Origin: Pseudovibrio sp. M1P-2-3
GTDB lineage: Bacteria > Pseudomonadota > Alphaproteobacteria > Rhizobiales > Stappiaceae
Length of the DNA: 64,000 nt
Reading direction: 5' to 3'
Assembly: GCF_031501865.1 (NCBI RefSeq)
Contig: NZ_JARRCW010000001.1
Coordinates: 691,001 to 755,000, forward strand
In this document: positions 26,178 through 34,806 of the stretch, in pieces
How positions within the stretch are numbered: the first letter of the stretch is position 1
Layout: every line of letters starts with the position of its first letter
Notes under the pieces: model-generated
Database searches by the model: none
What the model was told of the DNA's origin: nothing
The model's input: the letters and a program-made list of their open reading frames with translations, nothing else
Position numbers and translations under genes: made by a program

Positions 26178-26534
26178 ATGACTGTTGAAGGTCTTGCTGA
26201 CATTGCAAGTTTTGATGATTTTATGAAAGTTGATATTCGTGTTGGCCAGATTGTAGAGGCCACCGACTACCCCGAGGCCCGCAAACCCGCCTATAAACTG
26301 AAAATAGATTTCGGCTCTGAAATCGGCATCAAAAAGTCCTCCGCCCAGATCACCGCGCACTACTCGCTTGAGGATCTGGTGGGCAAACGGATCATGGCGG
26401 TGATCAACTTCAAGCCCCGCCAGATAGGCAAGTTTATGTCCGAGGTTCTCACACTTGGCGTGCCTGACGGCAACGGTGAAGTCATCCTTCTCACCCCCGA
26501 CAAAGACGCCCCGTTGGGTGGGCGGTTATACTAG
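26178..26534 (+). CDS. CsaA-type tRNA-binding chaperone-like protein
   Basis: This is a 118-residue single-domain protein with the EMAP-II/OB-fold tRNA-binding motif. Features include VDIRVGQI near residue 19, a SSAQIT segment and the VINFKPRQIG motif, followed by GVPDGNGEVILLTPD. B. subtilis CsaA is a homodimeric chaperone linked to secretion; other members bind tRNA. It is boxed between the IS110 element with repeat copy a and repeat copy b with IS481 copy 2. The frame is intact. Confidence 0.92.
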   Translation: MTVEGLADIASFDDFMKVDIRVGQIVEATDYPEARKPAYKLKIDFGSEIGIKKSSAQITAHYSLEDLVGKRIMAVINFKPRQIGKFMSEVLTLGVPDGNGEVILLTPDKDAPLGGRLY

Positions 26535-26638
26535 AGCGCGTTCCGTTTGATTGGGTTCAATCAAACGACAAGAATTCGCTCAAAATAAATAAGTTAGAGT
26601 GCACAGCGTGAATGCGAATGAACGCGATGTGCTCTAGG
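26534..26638. repeat. dispersed repeat, family 1, copy b
   Basis: This matches copy a over its full length, except that the right arm of the first hairpin reads ACAAGAATTCGC instead of GGAACGCGC. It begins at the csaA stop codon. IS481 copy 2 has inserted at its terminal CTCTAGG, using TCTAGG as target. Confidence 0.85.
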
Positions 26639-27685
26639 TGTATAGTCCCGCAAGGAGATGGAATCAGTTTATTATTGACGCCATCTTGTAAGGAGGGGCT
26701 ATGGGACAGGTATTGCACGGCAGCGCCACGACTACTCACGCGGTTCGATCGGCCATCCAAAAATCGGATGCGACAATCAAGGAATTAAGCATCCGTTATA
26801 ACATCAACCCTAAAACGGTGATGAAATGGAAGAAACGGACCAGCGTAGAAGATCAACCCATGGGACGGGAAAATCCGCGCTCTACAGTCCTCACTCTGGC
26901 TGAAGAGGCTGCGTGTGTCGCTTTTCGCAAGCACTCTTTGTTACCGCTTGATGACTGCCTTTATGCTCTGCAGGATGAAATCCCGCATCTGAGCCGGTCC
27001 TCCCTTCACCGCTTGTTCCAGCGTCACGGAATCTCGCGTCTTCCAGCTCCAGATAAGGACAAGGTGAAGAAACGTTTCAAAGCTTATCCGATCGGCTATT
27101 TTCACATAGATATCGCGGAAGTCCGAACTGCAGAAGGCAAACTGTATCTGTTTGTGGCCATTGATCGCACATCTAAATTTACCTTTATGCAGCTGCATGA
27201 AAAAGCGACCAGAAGGATTGCTGGCGACTTTCTACGTAGCCTCATCAAGGTGGTTCCCTATAAAATCCACACCGTTCTAACAGACAACGGCACCCATTTC
27301 ACCGATCCCAAAGGCGACAGCTGGAACGCTAAGGACATTACGCATATGCTCGCTACTGGCCAGCCATTTCGCTGCCATGGCTTTGTTCTGGCTTGCGCCC
27401 AAAACCATATCGATCACCGGCTCACAAAACCAGCTCACCCCTGGACGAATGGCCAAGTCGAACGCATGAACCGCACCCTCAAAGAGGCCACTGTCCGGCG
27501 CTATTATTATCAGACACACAGCGAACTACGCACTCATCTGGAAACGTTCATACAGGCTTATAACTTTGCCAAGCGCCTCAAGGCTCTCAAAGGACAAACG
27601 CCCTTTGAGTACATCACCAAGCAATGGACAAAAGAGCCGGACAGATTTATGAAACAACCACACCATCTCATCGTGGGACTAAACA
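26639..27685 (+). mobile_element. IS481-family insertion sequence, copy 2
   Basis: This 1047-bp element has the same TGT...ACA ends as copy 1, flanked by perfect 6-bp direct repeats TCTAGG (26633-26638 and 27686-27691). It differs from copy 1 by three silent substitutions (27108, 27279 and 27456). It lies in direct orientation with copy 1, bracketing 16.5 kb. Confidence 0.95.
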
Positions 27686-27690
27686 TCTAG
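26701..27690 (+). CDS. IS481-family DDE transposase, copy 2
   Basis: The 329-residue product is identical to copy 1 apart from the last residue (Ile in place of Thr), because the last codon and the stop (TAG, 27688-27690) come from the flanking target duplication. All three catalytic acidic residues are intact. Identity to copy 1 shows a recent transposition or conversion. Confidence 0.95.
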   Translation: MGQVLHGSATTTHAVRSAIQKSDATIKELSIRYNINPKTVMKWKKRTSVEDQPMGRENPRSTVLTLAEEAACVAFRKHSLLPLDDCLYALQDEIPHLSRSSLHRLFQRHGISRLPAPDKDKVKKRFKAYPIGYFHIDIAEVRTAEGKLYLFVAIDRTSKFTFMQLHEKATRRIAGDFLRSLIKVVPYKIHTVLTDNGTHFTDPKGDSWNAKDITHMLATGQPFRCHGFVLACAQNHIDHRLTKPAHPWTNGQVERMNRTLKEATVRRYYYQTHSELRTHLETFIQAYNFAKRLKALKGQTPFEYITKQWTKEPDRFMKQPHHLIVGLNI

Positions 27691-27691
27691 G

Positions 27692-27914
27692 CACAGGACT
27701 CATAATCAGACTATTTCGGTTGCAGCAATAGAGATTTCCGATTTGAATATGTCTGGCATCGGCGTATCGCATAGCGATACGCTCTAAAGGAATACAGACT
27801 TCAATATCCTGATCTATATCGGTTTTTCTGATCCTCTTAAGATCATATTCGCGATCTTCGATCCGAACCTTATCATCTGGTAAGTCTGGCAGGAGCGCTT
27901 TTGCTCCCTTGTAA
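27692..27914. other. intergenic region with hairpin remnants
   Basis: This is 223 bp between IS481 copy 2 and the MFS gene. A hairpin GCGTATCGC-ata-GCGATACGC (27762-27783) followed by TCTAAAGG resembles the tail of family-2 repeats. No coding frame is evident. Confidence 0.4.
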
Positions 27915-29204
27915 TTACTGGTTTGTCCGGCTGTCAGATGAAGCCGCTCCTTCCGGCCTGTCCCTATCGGGATGATGCAGCGCCAGCATGATTATAATGG
28001 AAAGAGCTGTGAGCCCAGACATGAGCAGGAAGGCTGAAGAGAAGCTTCCGGTTTTTTGTACGATCTCCCCCGTAATAGACGGGGCGATGAAGCCTGCCAC
28101 AGCAAACACAAGGGTCATCATGCCCATAGCGGTTCCGGGGTACTGGGGGGCAATGTCCGTGACAACTGCGTAGTAAACGGAATTGGCAGAGATAATTGCA
28201 GCAACAGAGATTGTGATGCAGGTGAGGGCAACTGCGAGGCTCTCAAAGTAGAGAATGGGCAGTATAGAAACCGCAGAAATAAACTGACTACCAACAATCA
28301 AGTAGGTCCGCGCCTGCCGGAAGCTTTGGGTCTTTTTTATGATTGCATCCGACCAGAGCCCCACCAGCACCATGGCACCAGCTGCCACCAGCCATGGCAG
28401 CACTGTCAACAGCCCCACACTTTCGATTTTGATGTGGTAGGTGCTTTGCAGATAGGTGGGTAGCCACGTCATATAGAAAAACAGAAGGTATCCGAACAGG
28501 AAATAAGCGCAGTAGTTGGCAACAAGGGTTTTGTTGGTCAGTACCGTTTTGACCATCTTGCCGGAAAACAGATGAGCGGCCTCCATGGGGGGCAGGTCGG
28601 CCTTGGTGCGTTGGAGCACAAAAAGCCACAGAGGGAGCCAGAGAAGGGTTGTCAGCGCCAGAAGAAAGAAGATCAGCCGCCAGTCAAAATATACTAGAAT
28701 GAGCGAAACCAGCGGTCCACCCAGTGCAAGGGAAAGCGGCACAGCGACAAGGGCGCCGCTTAAGCGGGAGGCACTGGTAAGCGATCCTGTCTGGTGTCCA
28801 ATGGCGTTTGTGATTGCAGGAAAGCTTGGCCCCTCCGCGAGGCCCAGCAAAATTCTTGAGGCAAACATCATGGCAAAGCCAATGGATGCCCCTGTCCAGC
28901 CGATTGCCAACGACCAGAGAAGGACGATGACCAGAAACGAGCGTTTAGCTCCGAACAGGTCTACAAAAAAACCGCCTATGAGAGAGGTGAGAATATAGCC
29001 AATGCCAAAAGCCCCCAGAATAAGCCCCGTCTGCCCTGTTGAAAGACCAAATAGGTTTTTGATAAGGGGCATGGCATAGGAAATCGAAGAGCGATCCAGA
29101 TAGTTGATAATGGTAATCACGAAAAGCAGGATGATTACTGATCGCTGTCCTGCTACCCGAGAGGTCATGGGACTGTCCTTTGGCACCGCGTCTTTCATGC
29201 TCAT
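27915..29204 (-). CDS. MFS transporter, anion:cation symporter type
   Basis: This is a 429-residue protein with about 12 membrane helices. The MFS signature after helix 2 is present (GGFFVDLFGAKRSFL, about 77-91). NYLDRSSISYAMP in helix 1 is typical of the anion:cation symporter family, which imports hexuronates, glucarate, phthalate and similar organic anions. No catabolic gene is adjacent, so the substrate is unknown. The N-terminus is a short charged leader and a start at a later Met is possible. Confidence 0.87.
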   Translation of the reverse strand: MSMKDAVPKDSPMTSRVAGQRSVIILLFVITIINYLDRSSISYAMPLIKNLFGLSTGQTGLILGAFGIGYILTSLIGGFFVDLFGAKRSFLVIVLLWSLAIGWTGASIGFAMMFASRILLGLAEGPSFPAITNAIGHQTGSLTSASRLSGALVAVPLSLALGGPLVSLILVYFDWRLIFFLLALTTLLWLPLWLFVLQRTKADLPPMEAAHLFSGKMVKTVLTNKTLVANYCAYFLFGYLLFFYMTWLPTYLQSTYHIKIESVGLLTVLPWLVAAGAMVLVGLWSDAIIKKTQSFRQARTYLIVGSQFISAVSILPILYFESLAVALTCITISVAAIISANSVYYAVVTDIAPQYPGTAMGMMTLVFAVAGFIAPSITGEIVQKTGSFSSAFLLMSGLTALSIIIMLALHHPDRDRPEGAASSDSRTNQ

Positions 29205-29266
29205 GCCAAAGGATTATAGGAGGAGGGTCTTAACAGACCCCTTGGGAGCTACGACCGTTAAAGCCC

Positions 29267-29302
29267 GCCGCATTCATTTGCATTCACATCTCGCACTCTA
29301 AA
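29267..29302. repeat. fragment of dispersed repeat family 1
   Basis: CATTCATTTGCATTCACATCTCGCACTCTAA matches the inverted orientation of the distal half of the family-1 unit (compare 56757-56791). It overlaps the end of the histidine kinase gene and lies in the gap before the MFS gene. Confidence 0.55.
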
Positions 29303-30680
29303 TGGGTATACGAGCCCGAACCCTTAGCCCGCCCATGGGCGACTGGCGCAGGAAGATTTCGCCGCCGTGGCTACGGATGATATCGCGGGCGATGGCAAGG
29401 CCAAGGCCAGAGCCGCCGCTGTCTTGATTACGGGCTGAATCCAGCCGGTAAAACGGGCGGAAAACGGCCTCGCGCTCGTCCTCGGGAATGCCGGGCCCAT
29501 CGTCATCAAATGTGATAATCAGCCAGTCCGGGGTGCGGTTGGCTTTAATGCGAATGGTTTTGCCATAGCGAGCCGCATTGGAAATGATGTTGAGCAGGAA
29601 CCGGCGGAAGGCACGTTCCTTCACAATCACATTGGGGTCACCGTCAAACTCCGAGGAGATGTCCGCGCCCACCACTTCCGCTTCCACTTCCAGATCCTCA
29701 ATAAGTAGCGCCACATCCACTTCATGGGCCTGCTCGTCTCCGTAGCCTTTGCTGAAGCTGAGGTAATCCTCCAGCATGATGCTCATTTCGTCTACGTCCC
29801 GACGCAGAGCTCCCAGCTCCGGCGTGTCTCCCATCACGGCGAGCTGCAGGCGGAAGCGGGTTAAAATGGTTCGCAGGTCATGGCTCACTCCGGCCAGCAT
29901 GGTGGTGCGCTGCTCCACCTGCCGCTCGATGCGTCGGCGCATATCAAGGAAGGTATGGGCGGCCCGTCTCACCTCCCGCGCGCCTTTGGGTTTGAAATAG
30001 GCGACATCCCTTCCGCGCCCAAAATCTTCCGCAGCTTTTGCCAGCTGCTCAATGGGCCGGATCTGGTTGCGCAGGAACAGGAGTGAAATGCTAATGAGAA
30101 CAAACGAGGTCACCACCATCCACACAATGAAGATGTGGGAGTTGGACGCGTAGGTCAAATTTCTGCGGGTGATGATGCGCAGGGTTTTGTCGGGAAGCTG
30201 GATTCTGACCTCTATAAACCGGTTGTCGCCAAAGGTATCAATCCAGAACGGGCGACCGATTTCCTTGGCAATTTCCTGACTCATATATTTGTCGGGAAGG
30301 TCAAACAGCGGCCTCGGGCGCAAGGGGGGCAGGGGTTCGGCTGGCAGCACATTCACCGACAGGCGCATGGTGGAGGCCGCGATCCGTTTCAAGTTGGCGT
30401 AATTATCGGTGTTGGGGTAGGTATCCACCATCTCCACAACAGCAGCCATTTGCCGGACCACCGATTCAGACAGTCGCCGGGTTACCAGATCATAGTGACG
30501 GTCCATAAAAACAAAGGTGAGAACAGATTGCAGCAGCACAATGGGCGTGAGGATGATCAGCATCGCCCGAAAGTAGAGCCCTTTTGGCAAACGCCGGTAG
30601 AGCCAGCTTGACAGAGCCTCATAGGGAATGAAAAGCGGCTCCAGCCAGTTTGGGAGCTTCCAGTTATTAAAAAGCCGCAT
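29298..30680 (-). CDS. sensor histidine kinase (EnvZ-like) partner of PetR
   Basis: This is a 460-residue inner-membrane kinase. Membrane helices at about 38-57 and 183-203 flank a periplasmic sensor domain. A HAMP segment (about 204-255) precedes the H-box AGVSHDLRT with phospho-acceptor His267. The ATPase domain has N-box NIISNAARYG, G1 DDDGPGIP and G2 GGSGLGLAIA. It lies 43 bp after petR on the same strand, so it is the likely cognate kinase. Confidence 0.92.
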   Translation of the reverse strand: MRLFNNWKLPNWLEPLFIPYEALSSWLYRRLPKGLYFRAMLIILTPIVLLQSVLTFVFMDRHYDLVTRRLSESVVRQMAAVVEMVDTYPNTDNYANLKRIAASTMRLSVNVLPAEPLPPLRPRPLFDLPDKYMSQEIAKEIGRPFWIDTFGDNRFIEVRIQLPDKTLRIITRRNLTYASNSHIFIVWMVVTSFVLISISLLFLRNQIRPIEQLAKAAEDFGRGRDVAYFKPKGAREVRRAAHTFLDMRRRIERQVEQRTTMLAGVSHDLRTILTRFRLQLAVMGDTPELGALRRDVDEMSIMLEDYLSFSKGYGDEQAHEVDVALLIEDLEVEAEVVGADISSEFDGDPNVIVKERAFRRFLLNIISNAARYGKTIRIKANRTPDWLIITFDDDGPGIPEDEREAVFRPFYRLDSARNQDSGGSGLGLAIARDIIRSHGGEIFLRQSPMGGLRVRARIPI

Positions 30681-30723
30681 GTAGCCCTGTCACCTGTTTT
30701 TAATTGTTTATGCGCTTTTGCGC

Positions 30724-31428
30724 TTAATCTGTTATCAGCCGGTAGCCAACACCGCGCACTGTTTGCAGATAGTGCGGGTTGCCCGGGTCCGCTTCCAGTT
30801 TTCGGCGCAAGCGGTTGATCTGGACATCCACGGTGCGCTCTCCCAACTTGCCATCTTCGCCAATCAGGTCAAGGCGGGCAACCGTCTGGTCGGAGCTTTC
30901 GGCAAACAGGTTGAGAATGTGCTTCTCGCGGTCAGTCAGGCGTACGAAGTCATCGTCTTTGCGCAGCTCCCCCCGCTCAGGGTTATAGGTGAACGGGCCA
31001 AAGCGAATTTTTTCGGGGCGCGGCGCAGGTTTTGGCCCCCCGCGGCGTAATATGGCGGACAGGCGCAGCAAGAGTTCGCGCGGTTCAAAAGGTTTGGCCA
31101 GATAATCATCCACGCCCACTTCCAGCCCTTTGATCCTGTCATCAATCTCGGCGCGGGCGGTGAGCATGAGGATGGGGATCTGGCTTTTCTTTCGCAAATC
31201 GCGGGCAAGCTCCAGTCCGCTTTCCCCCGGCATCATCACATCCAGAATAAGCAGGTCAAACTCAAGGCCGCCCATACGGGCACGTGCTTCCAGAGCATCC
31301 TTGGCAACGGTGACACGGAAACCGTGGTCGGCAAGAAAACGTTTGAGCAAATCGCGAATGCGGCTGTCATCATCTATGACAAGAATATGGGAGGCGTTGT
31401 CCTGTGGAACAGGGGGGCGGGGCGTCAC
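30724..31428 (-). CDS. petR: OmpR-family response regulator PetR
   Basis: This is a 234-residue regulator. The receiver domain (about 10-125) has the acidic pair DDD near 18-20, the phospho-acceptor in LILDVMMPG and Lys in LAKPF. A winged-helix DNA-binding domain follows (about 140-232). The sequence closely follows Rhodobacter PetR. It sits between petP and the kinase gene, 3 bp after petP. Confidence 0.9.
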   Translation of the reverse strand: MTPRPPVPQDNASHILVIDDDSRIRDLLKRFLADHGFRVTVAKDALEARARMGGLEFDLLILDVMMPGESGLELARDLRKKSQIPILMLTARAEIDDRIKGLEVGVDDYLAKPFEPRELLLRLSAILRRGGPKPAPRPEKIRFGPFTYNPERGELRKDDDFVRLTDREKHILNLFAESSDQTVARLDLIGEDGKLGERTVDVQINRLRRKLEADPGNPHYLQTVRGVGYRLITD

Positions 31429-31431
31429 GTT

Positions 31432-31902
31432 CTAATCCTCTTGCCTGTCAGTTCTACCAATAAGATCGGTGACATGGTCTCGCTGGTCCTCGTCAATCAT
31501 CAGGTAGAAGAATTGTTTGATTGTTTCATCGCTGCCCTCAGGCAAACGGGAGACGGCTTCATTTATTCTTTTTGTTTGCAGTCGCGCAAGTTGCTGACAG
31601 ATATTTTCGCCTCTATTAGTTGTGTATAGAAGGCGTTGGCGGCGGTCCTGCGGTCCCGGCTCTTGCCGGATATAGTCTTCATCAACCAACTGCTTGAGAA
31701 CACGGGCAAGGCTCTGCTTGGTAATTTTTAAAATATCCAGCAGTTCAGACACGGAAATGCCGGGATTCCGGTGCACGAAATATAAAACACGGTGATGGGC
31801 GCGGCCAAAACCGATCTTGTTCAACTGCTCGTCAGGGTCTCCGGTAAAGTCCCGATAGGCAAAAAAGAGAAGTTCTATAATATCAAATCTAGGCTTTTCC
31901 AT
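31432..31902 (-). CDS. petP: MarR-family regulator PetP
   Basis: This winged-helix regulator has the PetP signature GFGRAHHRVLYFVHRNPG and LKITKQSLARVLKQLV (recognition helix). I place the start at 31902 (MEKPRFDI), which has a GGGCGAG-like site; frames from 31914 or 31959 are possible. In Rhodobacter, petP and petR form a pair linked to expression of cytochrome bc1. Here the three genes petP-petR-kinase form one operon read away from ilvE. Confidence 0.88.
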   Translation of the reverse strand: MEKPRFDIIELLFFAYRDFTGDPDEQLNKIGFGRAHHRVLYFVHRNPGISVSELLDILKITKQSLARVLKQLVDEDYIRQEPGPQDRRQRLLYTTNRGENICQQLARLQTKRINEAVSRLPEGSDETIKQFFYLMIDEDQRDHVTDLIGRTDRQED

Positions 31903-32222
31903 CAGCTCGCCCATAACAAAATCGTGGTGCAACCTACCCTCGCTTACCCATAAACACAATCTAACGGAAAATACGTCAGCACTGTTGACTTATAAATTCA
32001 TCATAGTTACAAATGCAATGCTGACGGGGTTTTATTCAAATAAATTTTCATGTCAGTTTGTAATATAGTTTCAAAGTTGCGTTCTTGCCTGTGATTCTTG
32101 TTGATCACACTTTCGCTTTTTTGCAAAGGCAATGTGGCGCAATCGTTGAAATGGCCAATTAAAAGAATAGGCAAGGCTACCTTCCCATGAGAGGTGAAGG
32201 CCCTGCACAAGGAGTTAGAGCA
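31903..32222. promoter_or_regulatory. divergent petP/ilvE control region
   Basis: About 320 bp separate petP and ilvE. CGTCAGCA (31974-31981) and TGCTGACG (32019-32026) form an 8-bp inverted repeat around an AT-rich core with TTGACT (31984-31989). It may be a regulator site or a hairpin. The right part has no clear gene. Confidence 0.4.
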
Positions 32223-33125
32223 ATGGCGGGTGTTCCGTTTGATCAGCTAGAAGGCACTATTTGGTATAATGGTAAATTCGTGGATTGGGCGGATGCAAAG
32301 GTGCACGTGCTGAACCACGGCCTGCACTATGCCAGCTGTGTTTTTGAAGGTCAGCGCGCCTATGGTGGAGAAATTTACAAGCTGGACGAGCACACACGCC
32401 GCCTGCGTGAATCCGGTAAAATCCTCGGCTTTGATCTTCCTTACAGCGATGAAGTCATCAACGACACCTGTTATGAGCTGCTGGAGCGCATGAACCTGAG
32501 CGATGCTTACCTGCGCCCCTTCGCATGGCGCGGCAGTGAGATGATGGCAATTTCTGCGCAGCAAACATCCATTCATGTTGCCATTGCCGCTTGGGCGTGG
32601 CCGAGCTACTTCACGAGGGAAGAGCGCTTGAAGGGCCTGCGTCTGGATATTGCCAAGTACCGCCGCCCTGCGCCTGAAACCGCTCCGTTTGCGGCCAAAG
32701 CTGCCGGTCTTTATATGATCTGCACACTCTCCAAACATGAGGCCGAGGCCAAAGGCTACACAGATGCCTTGATGCTGGACTGGCGCGGACAGGTGGCGGA
32801 GGCGACAGGGGCCAACGTGTTTTTTGTGAAAGACGGTGCCATTCACACGCCAAAGCCTGACTGCTTTTTGGACGGTATCACCCGCCGCACCGTTATTGAT
32901 CTGGCGAAGAAGCGCGGTATCGAAGTTGTCGAGCGGGTCATCATGCCCGACGAGCTGGCAAGCTTTGAACAGTGTTTCCTGACAGGAACAGCTGCGGAAG
33001 TGACACCGGTCTCTCAAATTGCATCCTACAACTTTGAAGTTGGCGAGATGACCAAAACCTTGATTGACGACTACACAGCAGAAGTACAGCCCAAGGGCGA
33101 CGTCCGCCTGAAGAAGGCTTCTTGA
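32223..33125 (+). CDS. ilvE: branched-chain amino acid aminotransferase
   Basis: This 300-residue class IV PLP aminotransferase carries out the last step of Ile, Leu and Val synthesis. Family motifs are LNHGLHYASCVFEGQRAY (about 30-47), the PLP-lysine segment in PFAAKAAGLYM and ATGANVFFVKDG. The start at 32223 has AAGGAG 8 bases upstream; a frame from 32187 lacks one. D-amino-acid transaminase of the same fold is the alternative but less likely. It is a single gene ending at a hairpin. Confidence 0.94.
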   Translation: MAGVPFDQLEGTIWYNGKFVDWADAKVHVLNHGLHYASCVFEGQRAYGGEIYKLDEHTRRLRESGKILGFDLPYSDEVINDTCYELLERMNLSDAYLRPFAWRGSEMMAISAQQTSIHVAIAAWAWPSYFTREERLKGLRLDIAKYRRPAPETAPFAAKAAGLYMICTLSKHEAEAKGYTDALMLDWRGQVAEATGANVFFVKDGAIHTPKPDCFLDGITRRTVIDLAKKRGIEVVERVIMPDELASFEQCFLTGTAAEVTPVSQIASYNFEVGEMTKTLIDDYTAEVQPKGDVRLKKAS

Positions 33126-33135
33126 GTTACCTACC

Positions 33136-33167
33136 GCCTCTCGCTGGCTAAAAGCGAGAGGCTTTAT
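33136..33167 (+). terminator. rho-independent terminator after ilvE
   Basis: A 10-bp stem GCCTCTCGCT/AGCGAGAGGC (33136-33145 and 33153-33162) with a 7-base loop is followed by TTTATT. It lies 10 bp after the ilvE stop and just beside the convergent nucleotidyltransferase end. Confidence 0.87.
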
Positions 33168-33964
33168 TGCTGATTGTCTTGTAAGCTGATCAGGAAAGGT
33201 ATGAGAGTATCGGTGAGGTTGGAAATGACTTCGAAATTTCCAACCGGTGCAACCGCCAGTTCAGCCGCTTCCCAGATTGTAGAAGTGAGATGAGGGAAGT
33301 CTTTACAAGCTTGAAGTGCACAAGGGTAGATGTCTCTGGAGTAGGCGTTGTGTTCCAGCATCTTGGCCTCAAATAGCGCGCGAACAATTCGCTTCATTAT
33401 CCAGCTGCAAACGCGCTGCCGCTCAGCTTCGGTTTCTGCTTCTGCAAAATATACAGGCCATCTGCTTGCCCATTTTTCCACCGCATTAAAATGTGCAATA
33501 GCATGGCCCCCAAGGGTAGGGGCCGGTAAGGCTTCCAAAACTCCATCCGCATCAATCCCATAGCTAGAAAAAGCGATTGAAAATCGCAACCACTTATATT
33601 TGGGGGACGTCTGGAGTGAATTTGGGGCAATCCATTCCAGATCCAAGAAGGTCGTGTCTATGAGCTCATCAAGTGTAGTGAGCAGCTCTTCGTTCTTCCG
33701 TGAAGTGGATAAAATAACTAGGTCGAGATCTGAGAATCCCCTAACAAAGGTCCCTCGGGATGCGGAACCGCGGACAACTAGGCCATAGTAGTGTTGCCCA
33801 AGTTCCTTCTTGAGAAGCTTGGAATAGGTTTCCAGTATATTCAGTAGGGGACCTGATGGCGCTTGACCAATAGGTGATAAAGCAGCCTCACTATTGGCTG
33901 AGACAAGTATACCAACTGGACGCAAAATCTGCGTTTTCCTTGCAATAGTTTCCATGATGCCCAA
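33164..33964 (-). CDS. nucleotidyltransferase-domain protein
   Basis: This is a 266-residue protein with a Pol-beta-type nucleotidyltransferase motif: GSASRGTF followed by SDLDLVI (about 66-83), giving the first two metal-binding Asp. A helical C-terminal half (about 150-260) may be the substrate domain. Families of this kind include aminoglycoside adenylyltransferase-like enzymes and toxin-type transferases. The specificity cannot be told. It is a single gene, convergent with ilvE. Confidence 0.75.
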   Translation of the reverse strand: MGIMETIARKTQILRPVGILVSANSEAALSPIGQAPSGPLLNILETYSKLLKKELGQHYYGLVVRGSASRGTFVRGFSDLDLVILSTSRKNEELLTTLDELIDTTFLDLEWIAPNSLQTSPKYKWLRFSIAFSSYGIDADGVLEALPAPTLGGHAIAHFNAVEKWASRWPVYFAEAETEAERQRVCSWIMKRIVRALFEAKMLEHNAYSRDIYPCALQACKDFPHLTSTIWEAAELAVAPVGNFEVISNLTDTLIPFLISLQDNQQ

Positions 33965-34067
33965 GCCCTCTAAAAGGTTGCCCAGATCCTGTTACTGCCA
34001 TCCCCTTACTGCAAAACAGGTTCTATCTTTCAATGTACAACTATTTATAATTGAGCCGTTCGAAAAA

Positions 34068-34691
34068 TCAGGTAACTGCTGGTTCTTCTTCAGGCAAACC
34101 CAGCGCGGTTATTGCTCTGTCTGCCACCCGTTCCAGTTTTTCGGTAGTGACGCCGGAGCGGGCCAAGGCGGCTGTTCCGTGCATTATGGTAATGAGAAAC
34201 AGGGCAAGATCTTCTGCGTTTTTGTCCAGCTTTAACGATTTTGCTTCGCTGTCATTGCACAGCAGGGCTGTTATGGTTTCCACGTTTGCACTGTTTGTCT
34301 CCAGAATTGTTTTGGTGCTTGGTTCGCTCAAGATGTCGCTTGCTGCATCCGAAATGCACTGGGACATGTAACAGCCATAGGGGGCTTGTGTTTCAGATTG
34401 AAGCCTCATAACCGCGATCAGATAATTTTTCAGGCGCGTGCGTAACGGGGTTCCTTCCTCGCTCAGTAACGCGAAGCGTGGCTGTATATAGTGCTCCATG
34501 TACCGCTCTAACCCCGCGAGAAAGAGCGCTTCCTTGTTTCCAAATGCCCCGTAAAGGCTGGGTTTATTCAGGCCTGTCGCGTCGGTGAGATCGCTCATGG
34601 ACGTTCCTGCAAAGCCTTTTTTCCAGAACACGCGCATCGCGGCGTCCAGAACGTCGTTCCTGTCAAATTTGGGTTTACGCCCGCTGGCCAT
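34068..34691 (-). CDS. TetR-family repressor divergent to an SDR gene
   Basis: This is a 207-residue TetR protein. The helix-turn-helix (about 28-47: GTSMSDLTDATGLNKPSLYGAF) is followed by a C-terminal ligand domain of the TetR_C_6 type with Cys near residue 106 (YGCYMSQC). It is transcribed away from the SDR gene, and two matching palindromes lie in the gap, so it probably represses both genes in the absence of its ligand. Confidence 0.9.
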   Translation of the reverse strand: MASGRKPKFDRNDVLDAAMRVFWKKGFAGTSMSDLTDATGLNKPSLYGAFGNKEALFLAGLERYMEHYIQPRFALLSEEGTPLRTRLKNYLIAVMRLQSETQAPYGCYMSQCISDAASDILSEPSTKTILETNSANVETITALLCNDSEAKSLKLDKNAEDLALFLITIMHGTAALARSGVTTEKLERVADRAITALGLPEEEPAVT

Positions 34692-34712
34692 GGATTGTTT
34701 CCTAAAAAAATC

Positions 34713-34741
34713 TTGACTCTCAATATACCGATTGGTACATA
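34713..34741 (+). promoter_or_regulatory. promoter of the SDR gene
   Basis: TTGACT (34713-34718) and TACATA (34736-34741) are spaced by 17 bp and make a sigma-70-type promoter. The first palindromic operator covers the -10 side, which fits repression by the TetR protein. Confidence 0.5.
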
Positions 34742-34764
34742 AAAATCAACTTTACCGATCGGTA
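34726..34764. promoter_or_regulatory. twin palindromic TetR operators
   Basis: TACCGATTGGTA (34726-34737) and TACCGATCGGTA (34753-34764) are two near-identical 12-bp palindromes, 27 bp apart, each followed by CATAA. They lie between the divergent TetR and SDR genes. Confidence 0.75.
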
Positions 34765-34806
34765 CATAATAATCGAGCCAACATATACCAATCTAGGAGA
34801 TTGAGC

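Noticed and set aside
9136-27685. Composite transposon formed by the two IS481 copies
   Set aside because: The segment carries ordinary chromosomal genes in normal order, and each copy has its own target duplication, so they inserted separately.
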